Source: a virus. From it: a DNA stretch of 58,038 bases. Under the pieces are notes generated by a model. That model saw only the letters and a program-made list of their open reading frames with translations, had not been told where the DNA came from and did no database searches. Location of the stretch: positions 1-58,038 of IMG/VR virus record IMGVR_UViG_3300048838_001102, one strand, 5' to 3'. The position numbers were made by a program, and so were the translations under genes. Positions 26,516 to 35,581 of this stretch are shown in pieces. Numbering within the stretch: the stretch's first letter is position 1; every line of letters begins with the position of its first letter.

Positions 26516-27403
26516 TTAGAAAAATTTTTTCCCCCGTTTGACTTCCTCAACCATCGCTTTGAAATCCTTTTCCGGCATTGTCGCAATGGCGGACGCCGCA
26601 GACACCGAAGGGTTTATCGCGCCACCGGACAGTCCGGGGTTTCCGGGCTTGGCCTGGTTTGCGATAATCCGATTGATCTCGTCTAAGACGTTCACCGGCG
26701 AGGCCGGGTTGGGATTAGCAGGCGCTTGCGCAGACAACATCAGATCTGCCCGCATTTTTGCAAATTTTACCGCTGTCATCAGCGGATTTGGAGACTGCTT
26801 GATTGTCTGCGCAAGACCTGGGTCGGCGGATATCATAGGGGGTAAATGTTCTTCGATCAATTGTTTGTAATTGGGAATCTCCTGGGCAAGACGTAGTTGC
26901 GTCAGCTCCGGAACCAGCGTTGTCTTGACACCTTCTATTGCTTGGGCAACTTGCTGCTGGACATAGCCATTGTACTTTTCAAGAGCGGCCCGCACCTGCC
27001 CGGCTTCTACAAGCCCGTCATCTGCCACACCTTCAAGAAACGCCGCAAGCGGGGTAGCCTGAGGCGCACTCTGGGGCATGACATACGAAGGGGCCGCCGG
27101 CTGCTGCGGGGTAAACCCGGCGCCTTGCTGCATCGACTGTGGTGCATTTGCCCGGTAAAGCGCCAACTGCTCCGTCAAAAACCGGTTCTGTTGCTCTAAC
27201 TGTTGGCTCGCGCTTTTTGCGGCCTGGACTTCATCACGCACTTTTTCGAGTGCCGACAAAGGCACCTGCCGCACTTCACTTACCTGCGGGGCAACCGGGT
27301 CGGCCGCGGGCGCCGCAATAGGCGCAGGTTCTTGCGCTGGAGCCACCGGGGCCGCTGGTTCTACCGATACCGGAACTGCTGGCTGAACTACCATGTTATC
27401 CAT
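26516..27403 (-). CDS. Scaffolding protein, 295 aa
   Basis: Directly upstream of the capsid gene, with an Ala/Pro/Gln-rich disordered N-terminus (PAAPVAPAQEPAPIAAPAA), a coiled coil at about 60-100 and a short basic C-terminus (EEVKRGKKFF). These are typical of scaffolds that bind capsid through a basic C-terminal helix. The start at 27403 was chosen for the AAAGGTAGG ribosome site; the frame extends 20 residues further upstream. The 150 bp upstream hold no gene, only a GC-rich spacer. Confidence 0.7.
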   Translation of the reverse strand: MDNMVVQPAVPVSVEPAAPVAPAQEPAPIAAPAADPVAPQVSEVRQVPLSALEKVRDEVQAAKSASQQLEQQNRFLTEQLALYRANAPQSMQQGAGFTPQQPAAPSYVMPQSAPQATPLAAFLEGVADDGLVEAGQVRAALEKYNGYVQQQVAQAIEGVKTTLVPELTQLRLAQEIPNYKQLIEEHLPPMISADPGLAQTIKQSPNPLMTAVKFAKMRADLMLSAQAPANPNPASPVNVLDEINRIIANQAKPGNPGLSGGAINPSVSAASAIATMPEKDFKAMVEEVKRGKKFF

Positions 27404-27552
27404 CTTGCCTACCTTTACGCCCGATTCCCTATCGCTTGAGCATCCCCGGCGGCGGATTTTCACCAGTTATCAGCCGGTGAGTTTTACGCCCGTTGCTCGT
27501 CGCCCAGGTACTTCGCCCGGCGGCGGCGTTGATTTTTGCGCTTTCGGCGCGG

Positions 27553-27975
27553 TTATTTAAAAACAAGCCCCAATACAGGCATGTCTTTTGCATCATCGTT
27601 TACCCCCACAACCGGCGGGCCGCCCGTTAAGCCATGAAGCTGCGCGCGGTCCAGGGGGAGTACCCATTTTTTCTCAAACCGCCCGGCCCGGTTGTCCACG
27701 TAAAAGCACATGGTCCCGAGCTGTTTGGGCGGAAGTGCCGGCAAAACCATTACGACGGTTTTGACCGCATTTTTATCCACTTCGTTAAATCGTGAATGAA
27801 CCCACAAATAATAGCTGTCCTGCCGTTGCCTTTTCTCGATAATTTTTTCAAGAGAAACGAGCAGGCTCCTGGTAAAATCTTTGCGCAAATCGCCAAGATA
27901 AATTGTCTTTTCCTGCCGGCGCATTCCAAAAACGTCATACATATTTTTGACAACGACATTTGCTTCATTGGCCAT
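27553..27975 (-). CDS. Hypothetical protein between portal and scaffold, 140 aa
   Basis: Starts at the ATG overlapping the last codons of the portal gene by 11 bases; a longer frame lies inside the portal gene. Predicted alpha/beta with strands such as VVMVLPALPP and GTMCFYVDNRAGRF. No motif or family is recognised. Placement suggests a head morphogenesis accessory. Confidence 0.55.
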   Translation of the reverse strand: MANEANVVVKNMYDVFGMRRQEKTIYLGDLRKDFTRSLLVSLEKIIEKRQRQDSYYLWVHSRFNEVDKNAVKTVVMVLPALPPKQLGTMCFYVDNRAGRFEKKWVLPLDRAQLHGLTGGPPVVGVNDDAKDMPVLGLVFK

Positions 27976-29992
27976 ACTGTCCGCCTTCTTGTGTTTGCGG
28001 GAATTGAACGGCCGGGGCGGGGTCGGCCTGCCGAGTTTGGCCGATTTGCGGATTTGAACCAACCTGCGGACCCGGACCGCCGGCCTGTTGAACCATTTCA
28101 AGAACTTTAATAAGACCCGCGAGATTTTGCACATCCATTGACTGCAATTCTTTCAAAGCCTTGACTCGATCAAATAGCGCGGTGGTTCTGTTCTCCTGCG
28201 CCTGGGTCAACCGCTCAGCAGCTTTTGCCATGTTGGCTTGCATCATAGCTTGGTTAAGCTGTATTTGCAACTGATTTAATTGCTGATTTTCGGCAGCCTG
28301 CGCTGCCCGCGCTTTTTCCTCGGCCTGCACTGCTTCGAGCAGCATGGACTTTCCTTCCAGCGGCCAGGCCTCGATTATGGCGGACCAGGGGATGACTTCG
28401 GCGCCCATCTTGCGCATCGCCATAAGTTGCGAATAATACTGCTGTCTTTGCGTATCGGTCAGTAGCCCTTCGATTACCACACAGTCATATTTACCAAAGT
28501 TTTGATCGTAGAACTCTTTGGTGGGCGGCTTGTTGTTGATCCGCTGAATCTTGCTCGGGGTGTAGTTTTTTTGAATCGCCTGCAAAGTTTTACCGCCCAA
28601 AATCTTTTGACTGCGATCCAGATTATCGAACAAATCCGATAATACCGTCAACCCGGAAGACTGCCTCAGTTTGGCCAGCAGCGCACTGATCTCGATATCC
28701 TGTGAGTCAGGCATCCCCAGCAACTCGTTGTTGAATCCTGGAATCTCCATCACGTCGTTATCCATGATCTGGGTCAACGTAAAGAGCCCCTGCGGGATAT
28801 CGGCCGCCCGGTTTTCCCGTACCAACTGCTCCAACGGAAGCTGCGGGGCGTCATCGCTGATCCAGATTACTTTACCCTGGCCGGTCTGATACAACGACGA
28901 GGGGTTGCGGACCGCTTTTTCCCGCGCCATGTACCCGCTTGAGATCTGGGTATCAATAATGTCGAGCATCTTTGACCGACGTTTGTTGACTTCATCCTGG
29001 GGGTCACGATCGCAACGGATCAACCCCTGAATCCGCAGCTCGGCCTTTTCCGCTTCCGGAACGTAAAACCCGAAAAAGGGCACCATCGGATAACAGTCAA
29101 GCCCGGTGGGGTCCGGGCCTGCTGAGATAAACCTGTCATTGACAAACACCCGCAGCTCGGTAGTGGTCTGTGGCCGGCGCACGACGGCAAAATTCTCCGA
29201 CGAAACCCCCATCAGCTCAAACATTTCACGCAAGCGCGAATCGCTTCCCTTCCAGGGTGACATCTGCCCGGTCATCTTATCGATCAGAATCGTTGTAGAC
29301 TTTACATTCTTGACCCACATCCGGTCGTAAGTATATAGATTTTGACCGCGCCGGTTTTTCATGAACTGATTCATCGATACGAATTTAGAAGGCGTGCCGC
29401 TCAACACCGGCAGATCACTTGATTTTACCGTCGGCAAAAGCTGCGACAGTCTTTCCGGGGTGACCATCACCCGATTAAGTATTGCCGAGCTGTCCTTCAT
29501 GTCCGGTTGACGCATATTCAAATCGAACATCACGGAATTATAGTCGTGCCGCAGCCACACGATGTCGCCATTAACCATGTCGTTTTCGTAATCAATGGCA
29601 ACCTCAACCATGTTCAACCCGGTAATCAGCGAGCCGCGTTCGAACGCGTCGGATATCAGGTTATACCCGTTCATCGCCTGGACGTTCCACATCAGCGTCC
29701 CGGACAACAGCTCGGCGGTCATCTGGTCGGACCCTTCCACCGGGTCGATCCGCATGGCCAAGCGGTTCTTACGCTGATAGCCGGCAACCGCCTTGATAAT
29801 GCGCCGGATCTTGTTAAACACCAGCGCCTCGCGCCGCTCGGCCGCCAGGTAGGATTTTAACCGCGCGTCCCATTGATCCCCGAGAAAGATTTCCAGATCC
29901 CGCTTCATCTCGGTAAAAATGGTCGTCCAATCCGGCAAAAACGCCGCGTACGCATCATCAAATTCTTTTTGCATATCAAGACCGGAAGCCAT
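27965..29992 (-). CDS. Portal protein (P22-like), 675 aa
   Basis: Length, gene order and content match P22/podovirus portals: the N-terminal FLGDQWDARL...EALVFNKIRRIIKAVAGYQRKNR segment, the ISDAFERGSLITGLNMVEV helix, a long alpha-helical region, and a Gln-rich C-terminal barrel helix (about 560-640) with AAENQQLNQLQIQLNQAM. Portals form the dodecameric DNA channel at one capsid vertex. ATG at 29992 overlaps the terminase stop (TGATG) and has GGAG upstream. Confidence 0.85.
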   Translation of the reverse strand: MASGLDMQKEFDDAYAAFLPDWTTIFTEMKRDLEIFLGDQWDARLKSYLAAERREALVFNKIRRIIKAVAGYQRKNRLAMRIDPVEGSDQMTAELLSGTLMWNVQAMNGYNLISDAFERGSLITGLNMVEVAIDYENDMVNGDIVWLRHDYNSVMFDLNMRQPDMKDSSAILNRVMVTPERLSQLLPTVKSSDLPVLSGTPSKFVSMNQFMKNRRGQNLYTYDRMWVKNVKSTTILIDKMTGQMSPWKGSDSRLREMFELMGVSSENFAVVRRPQTTTELRVFVNDRFISAGPDPTGLDCYPMVPFFGFYVPEAEKAELRIQGLIRCDRDPQDEVNKRRSKMLDIIDTQISSGYMAREKAVRNPSSLYQTGQGKVIWISDDAPQLPLEQLVRENRAADIPQGLFTLTQIMDNDVMEIPGFNNELLGMPDSQDIEISALLAKLRQSSGLTVLSDLFDNLDRSQKILGGKTLQAIQKNYTPSKIQRINNKPPTKEFYDQNFGKYDCVVIEGLLTDTQRQQYYSQLMAMRKMGAEVIPWSAIIEAWPLEGKSMLLEAVQAEEKARAAQAAENQQLNQLQIQLNQAMMQANMAKAAERLTQAQENRTTALFDRVKALKELQSMDVQNLAGLIKVLEMVQQAGGPGPQVGSNPQIGQTRQADPAPAVQFPQTQEGGQYGQ

Positions 29993-32853
29993 CAGTTTCT
30001 CCTGTACCACCCCGGCAGCGGGGCGCTGTAGCGATCTTTTAATTCCTGGTGTTTGGCGTCATTCATCACTTCGCCGGTGTAGGACTTACCCGGAGCGAAA
30101 GTCAAAGCCAGAGCGTCCGCTTTATTCGGGGATCGTTTCAGGATTTCACGCAGCGTTTCTTTATCCGTAATCTTAATCCGCCCGCGCGCATCCATCGTGT
30201 ATTTCAGGGCCAAAAGTTCTTCGCGCAACTCATCGTCGTCGGGTAGCATCGACGCCGGGTTTTCTTTCAAAAAAACCCGTATCTGCCACAACAACTGATC
30301 GCGCATTCTGGAAAACTCGCCTTGCTCGCAAAATTCCGTGGCCGACACCTGCGTTTTAATGGCGATGCCGTTTATGCCCACCCGGCGAAGATAGGGCGCC
30401 ACGCCGGCGCCGAAACCGTTGGCATCGACAAAGACTTGTTTGTACCCGTCTTCCCGGCAAATCAACTCGGCCCGCTCATTTGTCACGCCTATGTCCACCC
30501 CGCCCCAAGTGGTAAAGCCCCGGACAAAAGAGCCCCACCGCGCGCACAGCGCCGTCTTGTCGGACCCGAGTTCACCAGGGTCGAGACCCGCCCGCCCATC
30601 AACGCCTTGTTGCGGGTGCTCCCCGTTTTCATCTACGTAGTCATTCCACCGGTTGACCGCGGCTTCGATCAGCGCTTCTTCGATCAGTACGTTTTCATCC
30701 CGGGTTGGATACTGGCCCAGCACCATGTAGAAAAATTGGGGTTCTTCCACCCGGTAGCGGCCGACGCGCAACGGCGGGTAAAAGGTTCCGTCTTTGCGCT
30801 TTGCGACATAATCGACCAGGTACTCCGGAAGCTCGAACACGTCCGATCCATTATAATCGTCGTCTTCTTTAAGATACCGGCACCAGGCATTGACACGCCA
30901 GGCGGTTCTTTCCCTCGTCACGGCGCCGGGGTAGAGATCTTTGCCCGTTACAACATTGGGGTGATTGAAAGCCGAAAGCTGGATTACTTTGGCTTCCTGG
31001 TGCTTGACCATACTATAGACATGGCCATGCTTAAAACGCGGGTTATACATGACGAGCAGTCGCGCCATACCGCCGGAAGTACACGACTCGATACCCTTGT
31101 AGACCGCATCAGGAACCGCATCGCCCTCATCTACGATGAAAAGAAGGTAAGGTGCATGCTTGCCACCGAACCGGCTTTCACGTTCATGCTCCATGCCCTG
31201 GCCGGGGATCGGCACCCCGTCGATGGAAGCCACAGGCGGAACCGTAGAGCTTTTAACCGTCATGCCGGATATCGTGGACCCGTCAAACACGTCCGCGTTT
31301 CCGCGCATGCCGGCAACCACTTTGTCCCACAAGATACGCCGCAGGTTTTTTTCCGGGGGCGCCGCGGTCATATATACCTCCGCTGCGGGGAAACACCTGA
31401 ACCACCACAGCGCAAGATCCGCGGCGCAAAAAGAATTGTGCTCTACAAAAGTGGTAAGAAAAGTGTGCCTTTTAGGAACGGAAATATTGTACGTCTCGAA
31501 ATCGCCTACATACTCAAGGCTTTTTACCCGATCCCACTTATACCCTTGCGGGATATTACGATACGGCCATCTGGCTCCTTTATGCCCGGTAAAACGAATA
31601 GCCGCGTCGTAAACTTCTTTTAACTGCTTTTCCTTGCCATAAATACCAACAACATCGATAAACCGAAGAACGTCGCTTGGCTTATAGACCTGAAACTCCC
31701 AAGCGTCGAAATCCTTTTCATCGTTATACCGTACTTTCCGATGCCGAAAGTATCCTGTTATCCCCAACCGCAGACACGCCATTTCCACGTCTCTTACCAT
31801 CTGCTCAGACGCAAGCGTTACGGCTATTCTGCCTACCGGGGAAGACTTCGAAGATGGCTTGGACACCCAGGCATACCCATCACACGCGAAAAACCGATTC
31901 AAAAAAAGCGCCAACTGGTCATCGGGCAATTGCCACACAAAAGACGGAAACGATTTTTCATTCGACTTTTTCCCGAATATGCCCCATTGACGCGCAAGAT
32001 TCAGCACTTCATTGGCACCCGGAGGCGCGTACCCGTTCGTTTCGTTTAACAATACCGATGAGACACAAATCCCGTACGGGTTACCCTTTGCTGGCCGTGT
32101 AAAACACCCGAGTTCCTCCACTATGGATAGAAACTCGTCTTTCACAGGACCGTCCGGTTTCGTGAAATTAATGGCAATCGTTGTCCCGCCGTCAGCCAGC
32201 AAATACGCCAGCAGTTTTAACTTGCTTTCGTCATACCGCTGCGACGCAAATGAACGTAAACCCAAGGGCACCGCAACCAAATCCGTATTTACATCAATAT
32301 CTTTTACCTGTACCCACCCCGACGGCTCGGGGATCAAAGACGAGCATTTGGTGTTTGGGTATTGGCTTTTTGCTTTAGCGCAATACAGAAGATGATTCGG
32401 GGTACGGTAGATTTGACGCCCGGAGCTTGACTCCACCCGGTAGACAGGCTTTCGGCCGTTCGGCCGTACCGCGGCTAAAACGATATCCTGTCGTCCTGTT
32501 GCCTCATCAAAACCCACCATAGGTACAATCTGCCCGGAGAGGTCTTCGACTTTGACAAACCGCCCATCCGCCAGCGGGACGCGCTCGCCTTGTTTCAGGC
32601 ACTTGCCCACGGCGTTCGCGCTTTGCGCTACAACGACATCGTTTTCCAAAACCGCCATCATCAGGTTTTGGACATCTTCGGTATAGGTGTGACCCAGGAT
32701 GTCTTTTCCAAACCCGATCGGATCTTTTTGATACCGCTCGTACCGGCTATGGAAAATTGCCCCGCCGCCGGCAAGACCTTTAATCAGATCCTCCATCAGA
32801 GAATCAGCGACATCGCCCTTAGCCGCTTTTATATCGGGCGAGACATAGCTCAT
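29992..32853 (-). CDS. terL: Terminase large subunit interrupted by an intein, 953 aa precursor
   Basis: The extein (564 residues after splicing) carries the two TerL activities. The ATPase has P-loop SANAVGKS, split by the intein after Lys84, and Walker B LLFIVDEGD. The C-terminal RNase H-like nuclease has acidic residues in GLDPGELGSDKTAL, VFVDANGFG and SPNKADALAL. It cuts and translocates genomic DNA into the prohead through the portal. The intein occupies residues 85-473. Without splicing the P-loop would be destroyed, so packaging must depend on splicing. The start overlaps the small-subunit stop (ATGA). Confidence 0.9.
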   Translation of the reverse strand: MSYVSPDIKAAKGDVADSLMEDLIKGLAGGGAIFHSRYERYQKDPIGFGKDILGHTYTEDVQNLMMAVLENDVVVAQSANAVGKCLKQGERVPLADGRFVKVEDLSGQIVPMVGFDEATGRQDIVLAAVRPNGRKPVYRVESSSGRQIYRTPNHLLYCAKAKSQYPNTKCSSLIPEPSGWVQVKDIDVNTDLVAVPLGLRSFASQRYDESKLKLLAYLLADGGTTIAINFTKPDGPVKDEFLSIVEELGCFTRPAKGNPYGICVSSVLLNETNGYAPPGANEVLNLARQWGIFGKKSNEKSFPSFVWQLPDDQLALFLNRFFACDGYAWVSKPSSKSSPVGRIAVTLASEQMVRDVEMACLRLGITGYFRHRKVRYNDEKDFDAWEFQVYKPSDVLRFIDVVGIYGKEKQLKEVYDAAIRFTGHKGARWPYRNIPQGYKWDRVKSLEYVGDFETYNISVPKRHTFLTTFVEHNSFCAADLALWWFRCFPAAEVYMTAAPPEKNLRRILWDKVVAGMRGNADVFDGSTISGMTVKSSTVPPVASIDGVPIPGQGMEHERESRFGGKHAPYLLFIVDEGDAVPDAVYKGIESCTSGGMARLLVMYNPRFKHGHVYSMVKHQEAKVIQLSAFNHPNVVTGKDLYPGAVTRERTAWRVNAWCRYLKEDDDYNGSDVFELPEYLVDYVAKRKDGTFYPPLRVGRYRVEEPQFFYMVLGQYPTRDENVLIEEALIEAAVNRWNDYVDENGEHPQQGVDGRAGLDPGELGSDKTALCARWGSFVRGFTTWGGVDIGVTNERAELICREDGYKQVFVDANGFGAGVAPYLRRVGINGIAIKTQVSATEFCEQGEFSRMRDQLLWQIRVFLKENPASMLPDDDELREELLALKYTMDARGRIKITDKETLREILKRSPNKADALALTFAPGKSYTGEVMNDAKHQELKDRYSAPLPGWYRRN
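31435..32601 (-). mobile_element. Intein with LAGLIDADG homing endonuclease inside TerL (389 aa)
   Basis: The intein spans residues 85-473 of the precursor. It begins with Cys85 (CLKQGERVPLADGRF), contains block B TPNHLL with the conserved His154, and ends YNISVPKRHTFLTTFVEHN, with penultimate His472, terminal Asn473 and Ser474 as the first residue of the C-extein. Two LAGLIDADG motifs are visible: LLAYLLADGG (214-223, acidic D221) and LALFLNRFFACDGYA (314-328, D325). The element is therefore likely both splicing- and homing-competent. It sits in the codons for the P-loop, a classic conserved intein insertion point. Confidence 0.92.
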
Positions 32854-33572
32854 TGCTTGAACTCCAACGCCGCACGCATCGCGTTTTTAGACACCAGCGC
32901 CTTTACCACCTTGTCCCGTATCTCCGGGGCTTCCTGGCCCAATACCTCCAACACGGTATCCTGAAACTCCTTGATCGCCTTTACGTCCGCAAGGGATTGG
33001 AAGATGCCAAGCTGAAACTCAAGCTGCTTTCGGATCTCGGCCATCGCTTTTAGCGCTATGGCCGGCTGGTTGATGGTCTTTGTGGTATTACGCGTTTCAA
33101 CCCCTGTGATGGGATCGATCTCCACTGTTTCAACCGTTGTCTCCAGGCTGTCAAGCAGCGCATTGGCCGTGCGGTTGATCTTGCAAAGCTGATCGATCGT
33201 GCGGATCTCGCGCGCGATGACGTGCCCGGCGACCGGCGCCACGTTGGCGACCGTTGTGGATTTTAACCGGGCTATCTTGTGGTTGACCGAAACTCGCGAA
33301 CAGCCGAACCGCCTGGCTATCCAGGCTTGGGTCCGCCCTTCCTTGAGGTATTGAACAAGCTTGCGCTCGTCAATTTTCGTGTTGGGGTGCCAGCCTTTCT
33401 TGCGCGGCCGGTAGGCATCGGCGTCTTCTATGAGAACGGAAGTTTTCACGCCGGACAGCGGATCGGTAAACAACTGATCCGGCTGCGGCTCGCAAAATGC
33501 GTCGTCCGAAGGACCGTCAAATGAAATCGGGGGCGTGTCGGATAAATCCTGGGGTGTCACATGCAAAATCAT
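32850..33572 (-). CDS. terS: Terminase small subunit, 240 aa
   Basis: Contains a helix-turn-helix typical of small terminases (QAWIARRFGCSRVSVNHKIARL), followed by a helical oligomerisation region. TerS recognises the packaging site and stimulates TerL. It is the promoter-proximal gene of the late operon and overlaps terL by four bases. ATG at 33572 is preferred; the frame extends four codons to a TTG at 33584. Confidence 0.8.
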   Translation of the reverse strand: MILHVTPQDLSDTPPISFDGPSDDAFCEPQPDQLFTDPLSGVKTSVLIEDADAYRPRKKGWHPNTKIDERKLVQYLKEGRTQAWIARRFGCSRVSVNHKIARLKSTTVANVAPVAGHVIAREIRTIDQLCKINRTANALLDSLETTVETVEIDPITGVETRNTTKTINQPAIALKAMAEIRKQLEFQLGIFQSLADVKAIKEFQDTVLEVLGQEAPEIRDKVVKALVSKNAMRAALEFKQ

Positions 33573-33629
33573 CTCCGCCTGCAAATAGATAAAAGCCCAA
33601 AAATGATACGAATACCGCTATCGTTGCAC

Positions 33630-33659
33630 ATATTATTCCATATCGGTAAAGCATGTCAA
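33630..33659 (-). promoter_or_regulatory. Sigma70-like promoter for the late (structural) operon
   Basis: On the minus strand, TTGACA (33659-33654) and TAATAT (33635-33630) are separated by 18 bases, ending about 58 bp upstream of the terS start. The -35 box overlaps one arm of the inverted repeat at 33655-33675, suggesting repression by a dimeric regulator. Confidence 0.75.
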
Positions 33660-33675
33660 CACTTTTGATGTTGAC
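33655..33675. promoter_or_regulatory. Inverted repeat, putative operator between divergent operons
   Basis: GTCAACA and TGTTGAC are perfect inverted 7-mers separated by seven bases. The site overlaps the -35 element of the leftward late promoter and lies about 65 bp upstream of the tyrosine recombinase gene. One bound protein could control both directions; the regulator is not identified. Confidence 0.6.
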
Positions 33676-33741
33676 GCCGGACGCATTTGGACAGTACAAC
33701 AGCCCTATGCCCCAACACACCAAGAAAAAGGAGAGTTAATC

Positions 33742-34383
33742 GTGAACCCATCCGACGCACCAACCGCGGTATCAAAAAACCCCAACCACCCGGCAAAAGG
33801 ATCATCCATCCGCACCGACCCGATCCGCAATAAAAAAGACATCGAAAAAATTCTGGCCCTTCTGTCCGGCAACCCGCGCGACTCGGCGCTGTTTATCCTG
33901 GGCATCCACACCAACCTGCGCGCCTCGGACATCGTGGCCCTTACCGTCGGGCAGGTGGCGCACCTTGAGCCGGGCCAGGAGCTTGTCACACGCGATAAAA
34001 AGACCTCACGCTACATGGTCCGCAGCCTTGCCGAACCAGTAGTAAGAGCCCTTCGCCGCTGGCTATCCGTTCACCCGCGCGGAACCGACAAAAACGCCCC
34101 GCTGTTTCTCAGCCAAAGAAGCGGCGCGGCCTTGACCGCCCCGGCCTTGAGCCGCAAGGTCAAAGCCTGGTGCGCCCAAGCCGGTGTCACCGGCGGCAAT
34201 TACAGCAGTCACAGCTTGCGCAAAACCTTTGCCTACCACGCGTTGAACACTTTTAACCAGCCCGTCCACCTTGTTTCCGCTGCGCTGGGGCACAAGCAGC
34301 TTGCCACGACCTTAACCTACCTTGGCGTGCAAGACCGCCAGATCCGCCAGCTTTTTATGAACACCATCACCGACACCAAATAA
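33742..34383 (+). CDS. Tyrosine recombinase (phage integrase family), minimal catalytic form, 213 aa
   Basis: The active-site set is complete: R60 (NLRASDI), K86/K87 in the beta-hairpin, H157 and R160 (HSLRKT), H184 (LGHKQ) and nucleophile Y193 (LTYLG). The protein lacks the N-terminal arm- and core-binding domains of lambda-type integrases, since only about 25 residues precede the catalytic fold. It could integrate the phage, resolve genome dimers or invert DNA. It starts at GTG behind AAGGAGAG. No adjacent attP-like core or excisionase was recognised. It is transcribed away from terS. Confidence 0.85.
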   Translation: MNPSDAPTAVSKNPNHPAKGSSIRTDPIRNKKDIEKILALLSGNPRDSALFILGIHTNLRASDIVALTVGQVAHLEPGQELVTRDKKTSRYMVRSLAEPVVRALRRWLSVHPRGTDKNAPLFLSQRSGAALTAPALSRKVKAWCAQAGVTGGNYSSHSLRKTFAYHALNTFNQPVHLVSAALGHKQLATTLTYLGVQDRQIRQLFMNTITDTK

Positions 34384-34400
34384 AAAGGAGAACCCACACG

Positions 34401-34949
34401 ATGATCAAAAAAATCCAATTTCTGGAAGACCGCGCGGGCGCCATCGTGGCGCTGTTCGACATCACCGATCGTAGATTCATTGAAACCGCACTGATCGGCT
34501 TCCACACCGTCACCCCAGCCTCTAAATTTACCGCCATGCTTTCGGCCGGCATCACCAAAGAGTCCATCCAGCCCTACCTGCGCATACCCGAAATGAAAAC
34601 CTTATGGACCACCTTGACCCAGGAAGTGCGCCCGGCGATGCTCTCGGGCCAGGCGGGGGTGTGTACCATGAGCGGCGAGCGCAAAGTGGTCCGCGTCGGG
34701 CCGGTTACCGGCTACCGACTCCGGCCAAAGGGCGGAACCGACATTTTACGAGAGGCTATGGACATTTCCACCGGTGTCTACTACGACATCGAGGAAGCCC
34801 GGATCGACCCAGCCTTCGACACCGGCGACACAAAGGCCATTATGGACTTTGCGGGCGTGGAAATCCAGAAGGTGCTCACCGTAACCGGCCTGACCGACGC
34901 CAAAATCACCATAGGGGAGCAGACTTTCTCGGTAAAAGGAGCTGTATGA
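34401..34949 (+). CDS. Hypothetical protein, 182 aa
   Basis: An unrecognised soluble alpha/beta protein following the recombinase by 17 bases with AAAGGAG upstream, so probably the same transcript. Features include a basic central strand (SGERKVVRVGPVTGYRLRPK) and an acidic second half. It might assist recombination, but nothing shows this directly. Confidence 0.6.
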   Translation: MIKKIQFLEDRAGAIVALFDITDRRFIETALIGFHTVTPASKFTAMLSAGITKESIQPYLRIPEMKTLWTTLTQEVRPAMLSGQAGVCTMSGERKVVRVGPVTGYRLRPKGGTDILREAMDISTGVYYDIEEARIDPAFDTGDTKAIMDFAGVEIQKVLTVTGLTDAKITIGEQTFSVKGAV

Positions 34950-35044
34950 GCCTACCTGGCGCCACGATTGACCCGCGGTTTGCCCCTTTCGAATACTGGC
35001 GGAGCTGGATGCACGTAACGGTTTGGATTGTGTGGTTCGATTGA
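34946..35044 (+). CDS. Small hydrophobic peptide, 32 aa
   Basis: The ATG overlaps the stop of the preceding gene (ATGA) and follows AAAGGAG. The product ends in a Trp-rich hydrophobic stretch (YWRSWMHVTVWIVWFD). It lies immediately before a strong terminator, so it closes the recombinase operon. It could be a membrane-active peptide or merely a coupled end frame. Confidence 0.5.
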   Translation: MSLPGATIDPRFAPFEYWRSWMHVTVWIVWFD

Positions 35045-35046
35045 GT

Positions 35047-35074
35047 AAAAGGCGCCTTTCGGGGCGCCTTTTTT
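35047..35074 (+). terminator. Rho-independent terminator of the recombinase operon
   Basis: AAGGCGCC and GGCGCCTT form a GC-rich stem around a six-base loop, directly followed by six T residues. It lies three bases after the last stop codon of the operon. Confidence 0.85.
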
Positions 35075-35173
35075 CATGAAAAAAAGCAAAAATTTTTTCC
35101 GCCGACGCGTTTTAACGGCCGAAAATCTCGGCCTTTTCCCCCTGTAAAACCCCCACCCCCCATAATCACATAG

Positions 35174-35299
35174 TAAATGCCGTAACGGCGGCGAAATACC
35201 ATAAAAAATACCGGGTAAATGCCGTAATGGCGGTGGAATATTATAAAAAATACCTGATAAACGCCATAATGGCGGCGGTGTTTTATCGCCGGCTTTACC
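35174..35299. repeat. Three 42-bp tandem repeats (iterons)
   Basis: Copies start at 35174, 35216 and 35258 with a consensus opening TAAATGCCGTAAYGGCGG. Each contains the imperfect palindrome GCCGTAACGGC. The third copy diverges at its 3' end. Since 42 is a multiple of three, a 137-codon frame stays open on the minus strand across them, but it also reads through the terminator and is not believed to be a gene. Confidence 0.85.
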
Positions 35300-35581
35300 C
35301 ATTTTTTCCTGTAATGTTAACAATTTAGAAGTTTGGTGCCATTTAATTTGTACGACGCGCGCCATTAGGGGAATCGACTTGCCAACCCCGGCCCCCTATT
35401 CCGTTTTTCGGCCCCCTATATTGTCCGATTCACCCCGAATCGACCGTTTTTCCTGGAAGCTTGCTAACTTTCTGAAAAAGTTGCCGAACCTGATATGAGG
35501 CGTTTACCTTATTAAATCAATGCCTTACCTGGTTTTTTCCTGGCCTGCGGTTTTTCCTGGCCCGGCCTGGCAAGTGCCTAT

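Noticed and set aside
25590-26519. 309-codon frame antisense to the major capsid gene
   Set aside because: Shadow of the capsid gene, Gly/His-rich without motifs.
30322-31623. 433-codon frame antisense to terL
   Set aside because: Lies wholly opposite TerL/intein coding sequence, whose conserved motifs are clear; composition is basic and typical of an antisense shadow.
35174-35299. CRISPR-like array
   Set aside because: The 42-bp units are contiguous, with no unique spacers between them and no cas genes nearby.
34952-35365. 137-codon frame on the minus strand across the 42-bp repeats
   Set aside because: It exists because the repeat unit is a multiple of three, reads through a strong terminator, has low-complexity repeats and no convincing ribosome site.
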